Shown in pieces: positions 46,273 through 55,686 of a stretch of 64,000 bases of DNA (position 1 is the stretch's first letter; every line of letters begins with the position of its first letter). The position numbers and the translations under genes were made by a program. The stretch is taken from positions 1 to 64,000 of the forward strand of contig NZ_CANKZC010000005.1 in NCBI RefSeq assembly GCF_947488565.1. Direction: 5' to 3'. This stretch comes from an uncultured Psychrobacter sp. (lineage in GTDB: Bacteria; Pseudomonadota; Gammaproteobacteria; Pseudomonadales; Moraxellaceae). The notes beneath the pieces were generated by a model. It did not search any database, was not told where the DNA came from, and saw only the letters and a program-made list of their open reading frames with translations.

Positions 46273-47129
46273 GTTTGTTTAAACGACAAAAGAGTCGCAA
46301 AGAGAAAATAGCAGCAATTGAAGACAGCTCATTAGATCAGCCAAATGAGTCGCTCGATGACAATCCTGATGATATAGTGAGCAAGCTTGTCGATATGCCC
46401 ATTACGGAGCATTTGATAGAGCTGCGTCGCCATTTAATCAAAATCTGTGTGGCGATATTGGTCATATTTTTGGCATTGGTTGGGTTTTCACGCGAGCTAT
46501 ATAACTTTCTATCAGATCCGTTGGTCGCGCAGCTACCAGTTAATTCGACCATGATTGCGACAGACATTACTTCCAACTTTATGGCGCCGATACGCCTAAC
46601 TGTGTTCGTTGCCGCCTTCGTAGCGATGCCTTATATTCTTTATCAAATTTGGTCGTTTGTCGCTCCAGGTTTGTATAAAAAAGAGAAAAGAATCGCTATA
46701 CCAGTGCTGACATCGTCTATCTTTTTATTTTATGCTGGTGTCGCCTTCTCTTATTTCATTGTGCTTAAAGGTGTTTTGAAGTTCTTTATCGTGTTTGCGC
46801 CGCAAAACGTATTACCGATGACTGATATCGACAGTTATTTGAGTTTTGCGCTCAAACTATTTATGGTATTTGGCTTAACGTTTGAGATTCCTGTAGTCAC
46901 CTTACTATTGATATTGGTTGGCATTGTCTCCATTCAGGGTTTAGAAGATAAGCGCCGCTATATCATCGTTGGTTGCTTTGCCATTGCAGCAGTAGTAACA
47001 CCGCCGGATGGGGTGTCTATGCTGATGTTAGCAATCCCCATGTGGTTGCTGTTTGAGCTTGGTTTATTGTTGGCCAAAATATTGATTAAAGAAGACAAAA
47101 ATGTGGCTTTAACATCTGATAATGACTAG
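46269..47129 (+). CDS. tatC: Sec-independent translocase subunit TatC
   Basis: 286 residues with six transmembrane helices, receptor for the twin-arginine signal. MPITEHLIELRRHLIK (about 37-52) is the family entry signature with the conserved Glu-Leu-Arg; FVAPGLYKKEKR and the PPDGVSM region follow. The N-terminal 35 residues are acidic and extra. It overlaps tatB by 4 bp. SD is not needed. Confidence 0.97.
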   Translation: MSLFKRQKSRKEKIAAIEDSSLDQPNESLDDNPDDIVSKLVDMPITEHLIELRRHLIKICVAILVIFLALVGFSRELYNFLSDPLVAQLPVNSTMIATDITSNFMAPIRLTVFVAAFVAMPYILYQIWSFVAPGLYKKEKRIAIPVLTSSIFLFYAGVAFSYFIVLKGVLKFFIVFAPQNVLPMTDIDSYLSFALKLFMVFGLTFEIPVVTLLLILVGIVSIQGLEDKRRYIIVGCFAIAAVVTPPDGVSMLMLAIPMWLLFELGLLLAKILIKEDKNVALTSDND

Positions 47130-47407
47130 CTTGGCAGTCTTATTTTTAAAGGCGTACCGTTTAAAACAGATGTCTTTAAATACGATAATATACATCTTTA
47201 AACACGACAGTTAGCAAACTGAGTAAATCTGGCAGCGTGTCTGACTTAAATTAAACCGACACTACCTCAGTTATCCATTTTCCCTTCATACGTAGCTCTT
47301 TTCATTTGTTATGATCACTAAATTGCCAGCCAGCCATTGGTAATATCCAGTGGCTTTTTTTACCCCAGTTGTTCTTAATCATTTTTTGCATTTTAGGTAG
47401 CCTTTTT

Positions 47408-48904
47408 ATGTCCGCATCTATGCCAGCTTATATGAGCGATCCCACTGATGAGCAGCTCAGCGCGCTTAATATGGCGATGGATCACAAGTCATTCAAAGTA
47501 GTCGCATATGCAGGTGCTGGTAAAACCACCACGTTAAAGCTTATCGGTGAGCGCCTGCGGGGACGCGGCTTATACCTAGCATTCAATAAAGCCATTGCCA
47601 ATGATGCACGGCAAAAATTCCCAGGTCATGTGGACTGCCGCACCTTTCATTCGCTTGCTTATCGCCATGTTGCTCGTGATATAACAGCCAAGCTATCTTT
47701 ACCGCGCTTTTCACCCAAACGCCTCGGTGACGATTTGGGCTTGCAGCCAGTACAGGTACGGCGTCAGATGGATGGGATTAATAAATATATTACACTAACG
47801 CCCGCCAGATTAGCGCGTTTCGTGAGTGACGCGATTAGCAATTTTTGTAGTACTCATGCCAGCTACCCGGCGCCAAGACATATTTTATTTCCAAGCTGGC
47901 TTGATGAGTCTGACGCCGAGCAGCTGCGCGAGATGCTCTACCCTGCTGTCGAACAACGCTGGTTACAGTCTATTGATGCGCGCCATCCTGCTGGTATCGG
48001 TCATGATATCTATCTAAAATTGTGGGCGTTGTCTAAGCCCAGCATTCCTGCTGACTTCATTTTATTCGATGAAGCGCAAGATGCCGACCCATTGATGATG
48101 GGCATTTTGACTCAGCAATCAAAGCAGGTTATTTATGTTGGTGACGCCCATCAGCAGATTTATGAGTGGCGCGGTGCAGTCAATGCGATGAAAAAGCTAC
48201 CGCTGCCACAAACGTTGTTGACTCAATCCTTTCGCTTTGGTGAACCGATTGCAGAAGTGGCCAATACCTTATTAAAGGCATTACAAGAAGATGTGCCTCT
48301 CAAGGGCAACCCAGACAAACACTCATCTACTGAAAAAGGCATGGTACACAGTAAAAAAGATGCCATCCTTTGCCGGACTAACGCCGCCGCCATGGCGCAA
48401 CTACTAACGGGACTTAAACTCGGACATCGCGTTGCGCTACAAGCGGATACTGACCGTATGCTCAAGTTCTGCCAAGCTGCCGAAAATCTAAAAAACGGTA
48501 AATCAGCTTATGGTGTCCCTGAACTGGCTTATTTTTATCATTGGGGCGATGTGCAAGAGTACTCTGAAACCAACGAAGGTAGCGATCTTAAGACTTTGGT
48601 GAAACTGGTCGATGATCACGGCACCAATGTTTTAAGCCAAGCAGTCAATAGCTTGACCAGTATTGAAAATGCTGATTATGTGATCTCAACCGCGCACAAA
48701 GCGAAGGGACTTGAGTGGTCGCGCGTTCAGCTTGACGATGACTTCTATTATGATGTCACAACCAATGGCGTGAAAATTAATCCTGAAGAATTGCGTTTAC
48801 TTTACGTTGCTTGTACGCGCGCACAGGCCAACTTAGATGTACATAATATTCAAGATTTAATATCAGGATTACAGACTGGCAAAAAAGTAATTTATGGAAA
48901 TTAA
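47408..48904 (+). CDS. SF1 helicase, FBH1/UvrD-like
   Basis: 498 residues from the ATG at 47408; shorter than UvrD (720). Motif I AGAGKTTTLK (about 39-48), motif Ia CRTFHSLAYRHV, motif II LFDEAQDADP (about 219-228), motif III VGDAHQQIYEWRGA, motif IV TQSFRFG, motif V ISTAHKAKGLEW and motif VI LRLLYVACTRAQ are all present. The AFNKAIANDARQKFP segment after motif I closely follows the pattern of the eukaryotic F-box helicase FBH1 and its bacterial relatives. Expected role: 3'-5' DNA unwinding in recombination control. The end overlaps dusC by 11 bp. Confidence 0.9.
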   Translation: MSASMPAYMSDPTDEQLSALNMAMDHKSFKVVAYAGAGKTTTLKLIGERLRGRGLYLAFNKAIANDARQKFPGHVDCRTFHSLAYRHVARDITAKLSLPRFSPKRLGDDLGLQPVQVRRQMDGINKYITLTPARLARFVSDAISNFCSTHASYPAPRHILFPSWLDESDAEQLREMLYPAVEQRWLQSIDARHPAGIGHDIYLKLWALSKPSIPADFILFDEAQDADPLMMGILTQQSKQVIYVGDAHQQIYEWRGAVNAMKKLPLPQTLLTQSFRFGEPIAEVANTLLKALQEDVPLKGNPDKHSSTEKGMVHSKKDAILCRTNAAAMAQLLTGLKLGHRVALQADTDRMLKFCQAAENLKNGKSAYGVPELAYFYHWGDVQEYSETNEGSDLKTLVKLVDDHGTNVLSQAVNSLTSIENADYVISTAHKAKGLEWSRVQLDDDFYYDVTTNGVKINPEELRLLYVACTRAQANLDVHNIQDLISGLQTGKKVIYGN

Positions 48905-49889
48905 GCAGCAATTTTTTAAACAACCCGTCCGCCTTCTCGCCCCCATGGAAGGGCTGACCGATCCGTTAATGCGGCAAATTTTAACTCAAATTGCGTCAGA
49001 TTTGGGGCGTCCTTATGATTGGTCAGTCAGCGAGTTTATTCGGGTGACTCAAACTGTCTTACCAGCCCATGTATTTTATAAATACGTGCCAGAATTGCAT
49101 CATAACGCCAAGACCGCTTCGGGTACCCCTATCCATGTACAACTATTAGGTAGTGAAGCACAGCTGATGGCTGAAAATGCAGCGTTTGCCTGCACGCTTG
49201 GCGCACCTGCTATCGATATCAACTTTGGTTGTCCTGCCAAGACGGTTAATAATCATCGAGGTGGTTCAGTATTGTTAGATGAACCTAAGATCATGTATGA
49301 GATTATCAGTGCTGTGCGTCAAGCGGTCCCTAGTCATATTCCTGTCTCAGCCAAAATACGTCTAGGCTATACCGATACCAGTCGCATGGATGACATTCGC
49401 GGCGCAATTAGCGATAGTGGTGCAGATTGGCTTACTATTCATGCGCGTACTAAAACTCAAGGCTATAAGCCACCTGCTTATTGGGACAAGATTGACACAT
49501 TTAATCAACTTAAAATTCCAGTCATTGCCAATGGCGAGATTTGGAACGTGGAACAATCGCAACGCTGTATGGTACAGTCAGGAACAACACATCTTATGTT
49601 AGGACGCGGCGCTGTTACTCGCCCAGATCTGATTGCACAGATTGATCATGGCCATCAGCAGAATCTAGAAAGTAGCGCAACCCTATTGTGGGAAGATTTA
49701 ATTACGCATCAGATTCAGTTTTTGAAAGGTCAAGCCAAAAACGACCTTGTATTAGTTGGCCGTTATAAGCAGTGGCTTGGTATGCTCACTAAAGGCTATA
49801 GTGAAGCGCAGATACTGTGGGAGAAGGTTAAACGAGAAAAAAGTAAAGCGGCTATTATAGCTGCATTACAGTTGAGTACGCAGTCATAA
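48894..49889 (+). CDS. dusC: tRNA-dihydrouridine(16) synthase
   Basis: Reduces U16 in the tRNA D-loop with NADPH and FMN. 331 residues (E. coli 315). APMEGLTDPLMR (about 17-28) is the FMN-binding start; the catalytic Cys is in INFGCPAKTVNNHRGG (about residue 107); RLGYTDTSR, IHARTKTQGY, IANGEIW and LGRGAV complete the TIM barrel. The pattern SEFIRVTQTVLPAHVF matches DusC rather than DusA or DusB. It starts within the helicase gene, so translation is probably coupled. Confidence 0.92.
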   Translation: MEIKQQFFKQPVRLLAPMEGLTDPLMRQILTQIASDLGRPYDWSVSEFIRVTQTVLPAHVFYKYVPELHHNAKTASGTPIHVQLLGSEAQLMAENAAFACTLGAPAIDINFGCPAKTVNNHRGGSVLLDEPKIMYEIISAVRQAVPSHIPVSAKIRLGYTDTSRMDDIRGAISDSGADWLTIHARTKTQGYKPPAYWDKIDTFNQLKIPVIANGEIWNVEQSQRCMVQSGTTHLMLGRGAVTRPDLIAQIDHGHQQNLESSATLLWEDLITHQIQFLKGQAKNDLVLVGRYKQWLGMLTKGYSEAQILWEKVKREKSKAAIIAALQLSTQS

Positions 49890-49979
49890 TTAGCCATTTA
49901 TCTGTTCAATAACTATATAACTTTTTACAAAGATAAAACAGCTTAGATAACTGCGTAGCTAATAGAGATTGGCTACAAA

Positions 49980-50405
49980 TTAAATGCTAATCCGGATTGC
50001 AAGATAAAACAACATCAAACAGCATATTATTGACAATACCCAAAGCACTGAACGAAACATCGATAAATTGGCAATATAAGCCATGCCATACCCAATACGA
50101 ATCAGCACATAAAGCCATGCTAAGGTATTGATAATCGATTGCGGCACAAAGAATAACATCGCAACCAAGACTGCTGCCAAAAAGACAGGTAAGGTCTCAT
50201 AGCTATTTTGCTGTGCTGCATTGGCACGTGCTGCCGCTCCTGTCGTACGTTGCAAAAAATCACGTGGATGTGCATTGTCAGCCAATTTAAAGCCACCAAC
50301 AGCTTTTGCTATCAGCGCCATGACCAGTGGAAGCAAACTTGCAACCACCATTGCCCAAATTGCAGCGGCAGCGGTATCAGGTATTAACCCAAATAATGCA
50401 CTCAT
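49980..50405 (-). CDS. MAPEG family membrane protein
   Basis: 141 residues, four hydrophobic segments, inner membrane. RTTGAAARANAAQQNSYETLPVFLAAVL is the MAPEG signature (with conserved Arg, Asn and Glu). The bacterial members resemble glutathione S-transferase-like microsomal enzymes; the real substrate is not known. It starts 14 bp after the OsmC gene on the same strand, likely one operon. Confidence 0.85.
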   Translation of the reverse strand: MSALFGLIPDTAAAAIWAMVVASLLPLVMALIAKAVGGFKLADNAHPRDFLQRTTGAAARANAAQQNSYETLPVFLAAVLVAMLFFVPQSIINTLAWLYVLIRIGYGMAYIANLSMFRSVLWVLSIICCLMLFYLAIRISI

Positions 50406-50419
50406 AATTGTCTCTACCT

Positions 50420-50833
50420 TTACCCTGCAATGACTTCAAAATCATGAGTAACATTTACCCCGCCCTGCACCAACATTCGACTGGCAGAGCAGTACTTCTC
50501 TGCTGACAATTGAATGGCCTTTTCAACTTGCTTATCTTTGATATCTTGACCCGTGACCACAAAATGCATATGAATGTCAGTATATACTGCTGGTACAGTC
50601 TCAGCGCGTTGTGCCGTCAACTCACAGCGCACGTCCGTCACGTCTTGGCGAGACTTTTGCAAAATTGCAACAACGTCATAACTGGCACAACCTCCTAACC
50701 CCAATAATATCAACTCCATTGGGCTGGCGCCTTTTTCTTTATCGGCATCAATTTGGACGTTATGCCCCGATGGCGACACACCCATAAATGCTTTGTTTTC
50801 TTGCCAGGTAACGCTCGCTTTTGACTCTGCCAT
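50420..50833 (-). CDS. OsmC family protein
   Basis: 137 residues. OsmC/Ohr fold: PMELILLGLGGCASYDVVAILQKSRQ with the reactive Cys (about residue 50) and a second Cys in EKYCSASRML (about 113). Members reduce organic peroxides with thiols, or are of unknown role (YhfA-like). The glycine-cysteine spacing suggests the YhfA/OsmC subgroup. The upstream intergenic region contains two related inverted repeats that might regulate it. Confidence 0.9.
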   Translation of the reverse strand: MAESKASVTWQENKAFMGVSPSGHNVQIDADKEKGASPMELILLGLGGCASYDVVAILQKSRQDVTDVRCELTAQRAETVPAVYTDIHMHFVVTGQDIKDKQVEKAIQLSAEKYCSASRMLVQGGVNVTHDFEVIAG

Positions 50834-51265
50834 TGTTTGCTATCCTTTCATAAACTTTGGTTAAAACGCTTAGATATTTTTATATTTGAGAATACTAACA
50901 GTACAAGGTTAGTTTAGCATAGGATAAAACAAGGTTTTATAGACGATCTGTCATATAACTCAAGTCATTTTATTACTTTAACGATATCACTAAATCTTAC
51001 TGTACTTTTCCTCTGTGTTCATAAAATTGAAGGTTTTATAAACCCTATAAAACCCTTTGTTTAAGTGACTGATTTTTAACGTTTAAATTCACGAAACATT
51101 TTATAGCAAAATACTGTTACACATTTGGTCTATTTCTTGGTTTAATGATGGTAATAAAGCTTGTTTTACTAGTATGAATATACCGTTCACCTAACAATAA
51201 TTATGATTGCTATATTTTTATGCTATTGAGATAAGCTATTTTTAAACAATTTTAAGGGTTTGTTC
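50834..51265. other. osmC/rppH intergenic region with inverted repeats
   Basis: No gene. Contains ATAAAAC-AAG-GTTTTAT (50924-50940) and GGTTTTATA-AACCC-TATAAAACC (51032-51054), two palindromes sharing the GTTTTAT core about 100 bp apart. They may be operators or RNA hairpins. Confidence 0.55.
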
Positions 51266-51787
51266 ATGATAGATGCAGACGGCTTTCGCGCCAATGTCGG
51301 CATCATCCTGGCAAATACACAGGGGCAAGTACTGTGGGCGAAACGTATTGGTCACAACGCTTGGCAGTTCCCTCAAGGCGGTATCGACCGCGGGGAGACG
51401 CCGATGGATGCAATGTATCGGGAGCTCTGGGAAGAGGTCGGTCTATATCCTCGTCACGTAGATTTATTGGCAGTAACGCAAGATTGGTTGCGTTACCGTT
51501 TGCCAAAGCGCTACGTGCGCCATGGGCAATATCCACTGTGTATTGGGCAAAAACAAAAATGGTTTTTGCTGCGCTTAGATGAGCCGAACGCGCAACACAT
51601 CCGCTTTGATGCGGGTAAACCTGAATTTGATCACTGGCAGTGGGTCAGTTACTGGTATCCACTAGGACAAGTGATTCATTTTAAACGCGGGGTATATCGG
51701 CGTGCTTTGCAAGAGCTGGCACGCGAATTACCCCTTAGACAAGAGCTAATTATTCCTGAGCAAAATAATCATTTATTGATGGAATAA
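51266..51787 (+). CDS. rppH: RNA pyrophosphohydrolase
   Basis: Removes pyrophosphate from mRNA 5' ends, triggering RNase E decay. 173 residues (E. coli 176) from the ATG at 51266, with AAGGG before it; an in-frame TTG two codons upstream is unlikely. The Nudix box [23 protein letters not shown] (residues 38-60) is complete: GX5EX7REUXEEXGU. The N-terminus [15 protein letters not shown] and the [23 protein letters not shown] region match RppH rather than other Nudix enzymes. Confidence 0.97.
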   Translation: MIDADGFRANVGIILANTQGQVLWAKRIGHNAWQFPQGGIDRGETPMDAMYRELWEEVGLYPRHVDLLAVTQDWLRYRLPKRYVRHGQYPLCIGQKQKWFLLRLDEPNAQHIRFDAGKPEFDHWQWVSYWYPLGQVIHFKRGVYRRALQELARELPLRQELIIPEQNNHLLME

Positions 51788-51818
51788 TTGAACCATTCAA
51801 TCCAAAACGCATTACAGA

Positions 51819-51861
51819 TGCTCACATGAATATCTAGAACATTTAGATATTCATGTGAGCA
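51819..51861. terminator. long palindrome between rppH and NRDE gene
   Basis: TGCTCACATGAATATCT (51819-51835), loop AGAACATTT, exact complement (51845-51861): a perfect 17-bp stem between convergent genes. The T-run is poor on both sides, so it may act by structure or as an mRNA 3'-end protector. Confidence 0.75.
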
Positions 51862-51865
51862 TTTC

Positions 51866-52684
51866 TTATTGCAGATGTGAATGATAATCAAATTCGCGAC
51901 TAATAATATTCGCAGTAACTTTTGTATTTTTGGCATCATTACGTAGCGTCAAAATACTTTGCGTGCGAGTCCCATAAGTTGGTACATTTTTTTCTGTATC
52001 ACCAAAAGCAACAGGCTTGATATAAACAGAAGATAGCATCTGCTCAATCTTTGCAGTCATACCAGTATTTGGTAGTTTATCTGCTGGCGCTGGAGTATTG
52101 TCTGACAACACATTAAAAGCAGCATCTCGCCAGTACTCAAACGAGTTATCCTCTGCAATTAGCGGCAGTACTTCTTGTCGTAGCCGACCACGCAAGCGCT
52201 CAGTCTTAAACCAGCTATCTTCTGGCTGACCATTAGAGAGAACATGCAAGCCTGCATATAAGGGTGTTGGTGCATGCCCGCGATTATTAACAATGACAGC
52301 CTGCGCTGCATCACCAATAATGAGGTTAAAACCCGCGTAGTCTTGCAAGCTGATTTGCCGTGCAAAATCCATTGGACTTATATTACTGGTCAAAAAATCT
52401 GTGACGAGTGCACCACGTGAGCGTTCATCCAAGCTTCCCTGCACACCATCACGAAAATTTAGTACGGCGGCCCAGCGTCCATTTTGCTCATTAAAACCGG
52501 TATGCTGTTCTTGATGAATACCCAGCCAAGTACCACCACTTTGGCTATCCCGTCCAGCATAGATAGAGTTATCAGACCACTGATGCAGGGGCTCAGTTGG
52601 ACGCTGCAAAAACTCATCGCGATTAGACAGTAGTACTAATGGCAACTCATCAAATAGTTGCCAAGCGATGGCCACGATGCACAT
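51866..52684 (-). CDS. NRDE family protein (TANGO2-like)
   Basis: 272 residues. The family N-terminus MCIVAIAWQLFDELPLVLLSNRDEF with the NRDE motif (about residues 21-24) and a Cys at position 2, expected to be an Ntn-type nucleophile after removal of Met. WLGIHQEQHTGF and LNFRDGVQGSLDERSRGALV follow. Function unknown; human TANGO2 is linked to heme and lipid metabolism. SD AAGGA before the ATG. Confidence 0.88.
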   Translation of the reverse strand: MCIVAIAWQLFDELPLVLLSNRDEFLQRPTEPLHQWSDNSIYAGRDSQSGGTWLGIHQEQHTGFNEQNGRWAAVLNFRDGVQGSLDERSRGALVTDFLTSNISPMDFARQISLQDYAGFNLIIGDAAQAVIVNNRGHAPTPLYAGLHVLSNGQPEDSWFKTERLRGRLRQEVLPLIAEDNSFEYWRDAAFNVLSDNTPAPADKLPNTGMTAKIEQMLSSVYIKPVAFGDTEKNVPTYGTRTQSILTLRNDAKNTKVTANIISREFDYHSHLQ

Positions 52685-52763
52685 AAAATTCCTTTATATG
52701 TTAAAAATTATAGTTGCTAAAAGCCTGTCATTTAGCGCGACTGTTATTTTATATTTTTAATAA

Positions 52764-54422
52764 TTAATTAGCGTTTAGCTTCTTATCGGCAGGGTAGCTA
52801 ATTTGATAAGTAGACTGTACCACTCGCGATTGCTTACTTGGCAAATCAAACTCCCAAGCGACCATGCCCTTATTGTCATTCCAGTCCTGCTCAGTAACTG
52901 CTGGTGTATGGGTCGCTGTAACGTTGATATCCTCATCGCGGCTGATAGGCTCAGCGCTTAAAACTTGCAAACGCACGCTACGATTGTGCTGATTGGTAAA
53001 TTGATAGGCCTGTTTGGTCGTCAAGGTTTGCAAACGATTGAACACGCCTTTATCGCCTTGTTTGTCTTCATCGGTCAGCTGCTTTACTAACACGTTAGGA
53101 TCAATCCCAAAACCAATGCCCTGCTCTTTTAACGATTGATAGCTATAGCGCGACTGCCCGACATAGTTGTCATCGCGATATAATTGTAATGAGCCATCAA
53201 CCCAAGCTGGGGTCAAAAACGGTGCTGATGCGTACCAATAAGCGGCTTGCTCGACGCTTGGTGTGCTGCGTAGCCACAGCTTACTATTACCAGATTGCTC
53301 ATCAATGACCGTCCGTACCCGTCTTCCATCACTTGGGATGCTGACGCGCTGCGGCAAACGATACTCGGTAATACCATTTTTGTTTTGGCTACTAACAGTA
53401 AAGCTTGGCAGCGGCGCCATGTTCGCAGCAGACTCGGCGCCACCATAGCTATCGCTTGCAGAGACAACCACAGGGACAGCTTCCATAGCAGCTGGCGCAT
53501 ACCTAGCGCGTTTAGCTTGCAGCGCTTCATATAAAGACAAACGCTGTACTTTTGGCAGCTGACTAGTAGTATTTTGATTGGGATTAACAGTGCTCAAAGT
53601 AACGGGTATATTTGACCAGTTCTCTCCCGTTTGTTGGGCGATGACGGCAGAAGCTGTGATGCTAAGCTCTTTACTCTCAGTATTTAGGCGTGCTTGATAG
53701 GTCGGCTCCCAACCTGCGCCGCGTACTTGATAATGCAGTTTCACTGAGCTTGGGGAACGGCTAGCCGTACGCACACTTACTTGCGTCACGCTATTACGTG
53801 TTGAGGTCGCACTGCCTGCCATCAGCTGATTAAGGGCATCTTGCGCGCGAGCTTGGCGCTGCTGAATATCCAAAATTCTTTTATTAATGCTTGCCGCTTG
53901 CGTTTCTAAATCACGCGCATTGTTCGCCAATGTACCATCCGTACTTATTTGCGTGACTTTGGTCAGATTTTGCAAGTACGCTTTGGCTAAGCGTGCCGCT
54001 TCTAACTCTGCCGTAATATCAGCCAAATTATTCTGCTGCGTTTGTACTTTTGTATCACCTTGGTACTGACATTGCGCGGCTTGCTCACCGCTCAAGGTTT
54101 CAATACTGACTTCGCCGACATTTACAGTGCCAAGTGCCTGCACGCTGACACTATCTTGATTAATAGACGGCGATAAACATGAAAATATCAGCGTCTGCTC
54201 GCCGGTACCATTTATTGGCAAGGCACGGGTCACACTTGCTAAGCCTTGATAAATGGTCACTTGTTCAACGCTACTCATGGCAGCTTGAGCAGGATACACA
54301 CTTAAAGCTGCTAGGCTAACTAGACTTAGCGGTATCATGAACCGTTTTAATACCAACCTGCTCGGTTTTTTTGAATCATTGTGATCGGTAAAAACTGGTG
54401 CTGTTAAAAAGTAAGCGCGCAT
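52764..54422 (-). CDS. DUF4139 (MuiA-like) protein, exported
   Basis: 552 residues from the ATG at 54422 with GAGGATT before it; the frame runs open to a TTG at 54434. A long n-region then RFMIPLSLVSLAALSVYPAQA, cleaved near residue 47, gives a periplasmic protein. DUF4140 segment about 50-145 with a coiled coil at 135-195 (LEAARLAKAYLQN, QQRQARAQDALNQL), DUF4139 about 215-550 (VKLHYQVRGAGWEPTYQARLN). The family (mucoidy inhibitor A) has no firm function. Confidence 0.87.
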   Translation of the reverse strand: MRAYFLTAPVFTDHNDSKKPSRLVLKRFMIPLSLVSLAALSVYPAQAAMSSVEQVTIYQGLASVTRALPINGTGEQTLIFSCLSPSINQDSVSVQALGTVNVGEVSIETLSGEQAAQCQYQGDTKVQTQQNNLADITAELEAARLAKAYLQNLTKVTQISTDGTLANNARDLETQAASINKRILDIQQRQARAQDALNQLMAGSATSTRNSVTQVSVRTASRSPSSVKLHYQVRGAGWEPTYQARLNTESKELSITASAVIAQQTGENWSNIPVTLSTVNPNQNTTSQLPKVQRLSLYEALQAKRARYAPAAMEAVPVVVSASDSYGGAESAANMAPLPSFTVSSQNKNGITEYRLPQRVSIPSDGRRVRTVIDEQSGNSKLWLRSTPSVEQAAYWYASAPFLTPAWVDGSLQLYRDDNYVGQSRYSYQSLKEQGIGFGIDPNVLVKQLTDEDKQGDKGVFNRLQTLTTKQAYQFTNQHNRSVRLQVLSAEPISRDEDINVTATHTPAVTEQDWNDNKGMVAWEFDLPSKQSRVVQSTYQISYPADKKLNAN

Positions 54423-54731
54423 AATAATCCTCAAAAATAATATTAATCCGTTAATATCGCTGGTTAGCGCAAGCTTACGTGATCTGACGCTATATAAAAT
54501 GACTTATTGATCTGCTTATTATTGTTGTACAGTATTTTTATCCAGTATTCTAGATGGTACTTATTCTAAACCCAGCTTTATATCTTAGCGGTTTTCTGTC
54601 TTTCTTTCTAGATGTTGCCAGCGGCAGATAAGTTGTTACGATGAACCTAACCTGACAGTAATTTGGTATGCCTAAGTAGCTATTTTTGCTATTATGACCA
54701 GCATTCTATTATCAACAAATATGACACCCTT
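54423..54731. other. divergent intergenic region
   Basis: No gene. A mini-frame ATG ACA CCC TTA TGA at 54721-54735 overlaps the lgt start codon. No consensus promoter seen. Confidence 0.45.
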
Positions 54732-55616
54732 ATGATGATTCATCCTCAGTATGATCCCGTGGCACTGTCCTTGGGTCCAGTAGAAGTGCATTGGTATGGT
54801 CTAATGTATTTATTGGCCTTTGCCGCCGCTTATGGTTTGGCTTGGTATCGCAGTACTAAGCGTGATAGCTGGTCAAGTGACATGGTCTCAGACTTAGTGT
54901 TTTTTGGTGCGCTTGGGGTTATTTTAGGTGGCCGTATCGGCTACGTCTTGTTCTATCAGTTCGGTGAATTACTACAAAACCCAGCCTATCTCTTTAAAGT
55001 CTGGGAAGGCGGAATGTCGTTTCATGGCGGCCTGATCGGTGTTGGGCTTGGTATGCTGTATTTTGCCCGTAAATATAAAAAGACGCCTTTTCAAGTGCTC
55101 GACTTCATTGTGCCTTGTGTGCCAACAGGGCTGTTATTTGGACGTATCGGCAACTACATTAATGGCGAGCTATGGGGACGTGTATCTGATGGCGGCTATA
55201 ATTGGCTGACGTATTTTCCACAAGCCGCCGCCTTTGATATGCAGCAATTGCAAGCCAACCCTCAGCTGCAAGAGTTGATGATGGAAGTAAATGGACAGTA
55301 CTTACTGCCCCGTCACCCCTCACAGCTTTATCAAGCGCTTACTGAAGGTCTGCTATTATTTTTGTTATTGTGGTGGTATTCGTCCAAGCCGCGTCCACGT
55401 ATGGCAATCACTGGCGTCTTCATGCTGGGTTATGGGTTTAGTCGCTTCATCGTCGAGTTCTTCCGTCAGCCAGATGCTGATCAAGGCTTTATCTTATTGG
55501 GCTGGGTCACTAAAGGGCAGATACTAAGCGCACCAATGATTCTTATCGGTATTTTCTTAATCATTTATGCTTACAAGCGCGATATTTATGATTGGGGTCG
55601 TCAATCCGCTTATTAA
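54732..55616 (+). CDS. lgt: prolipoprotein diacylglyceryl transferase
   Basis: First step of lipoprotein maturation, inner membrane. 294 residues from ATG 54732 (or the adjacent ATG 54735). HWYGLMYLLAF (about 20-30), GGRIGYVLFYQ, the signature GRIGNYINGELWGRV (about 140-154) with essential Arg, Asn and Glu, and FRQPDADQGF late. About seven membrane segments. No SD is visible; the tiny upstream frame that ends in the start codon may allow coupling. lgt-thyA-folA form a likely operon. Confidence 0.96.
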   Translation: MMIHPQYDPVALSLGPVEVHWYGLMYLLAFAAAYGLAWYRSTKRDSWSSDMVSDLVFFGALGVILGGRIGYVLFYQFGELLQNPAYLFKVWEGGMSFHGGLIGVGLGMLYFARKYKKTPFQVLDFIVPCVPTGLLFGRIGNYINGELWGRVSDGGYNWLTYFPQAAAFDMQQLQANPQLQELMMEVNGQYLLPRHPSQLYQALTEGLLLFLLLWWYSSKPRPRMAITGVFMLGYGFSRFIVEFFRQPDADQGFILLGWVTKGQILSAPMILIGIFLIIYAYKRDIYDWGRQSAY

Positions 55617-55686
55617 GACGTATGGAAATTGAGAGACATTAAAATTGATATACATTAAAACCAAAGACTATGGAATCTAAAAAGTC

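Noticed and set aside
54721..54735. Five-codon mini-ORF (with stop) overlapping the lgt start as a regulatory peptide
   Set aside because: It has no SD of its own and could arise by chance; recorded only in the intergenic entry.
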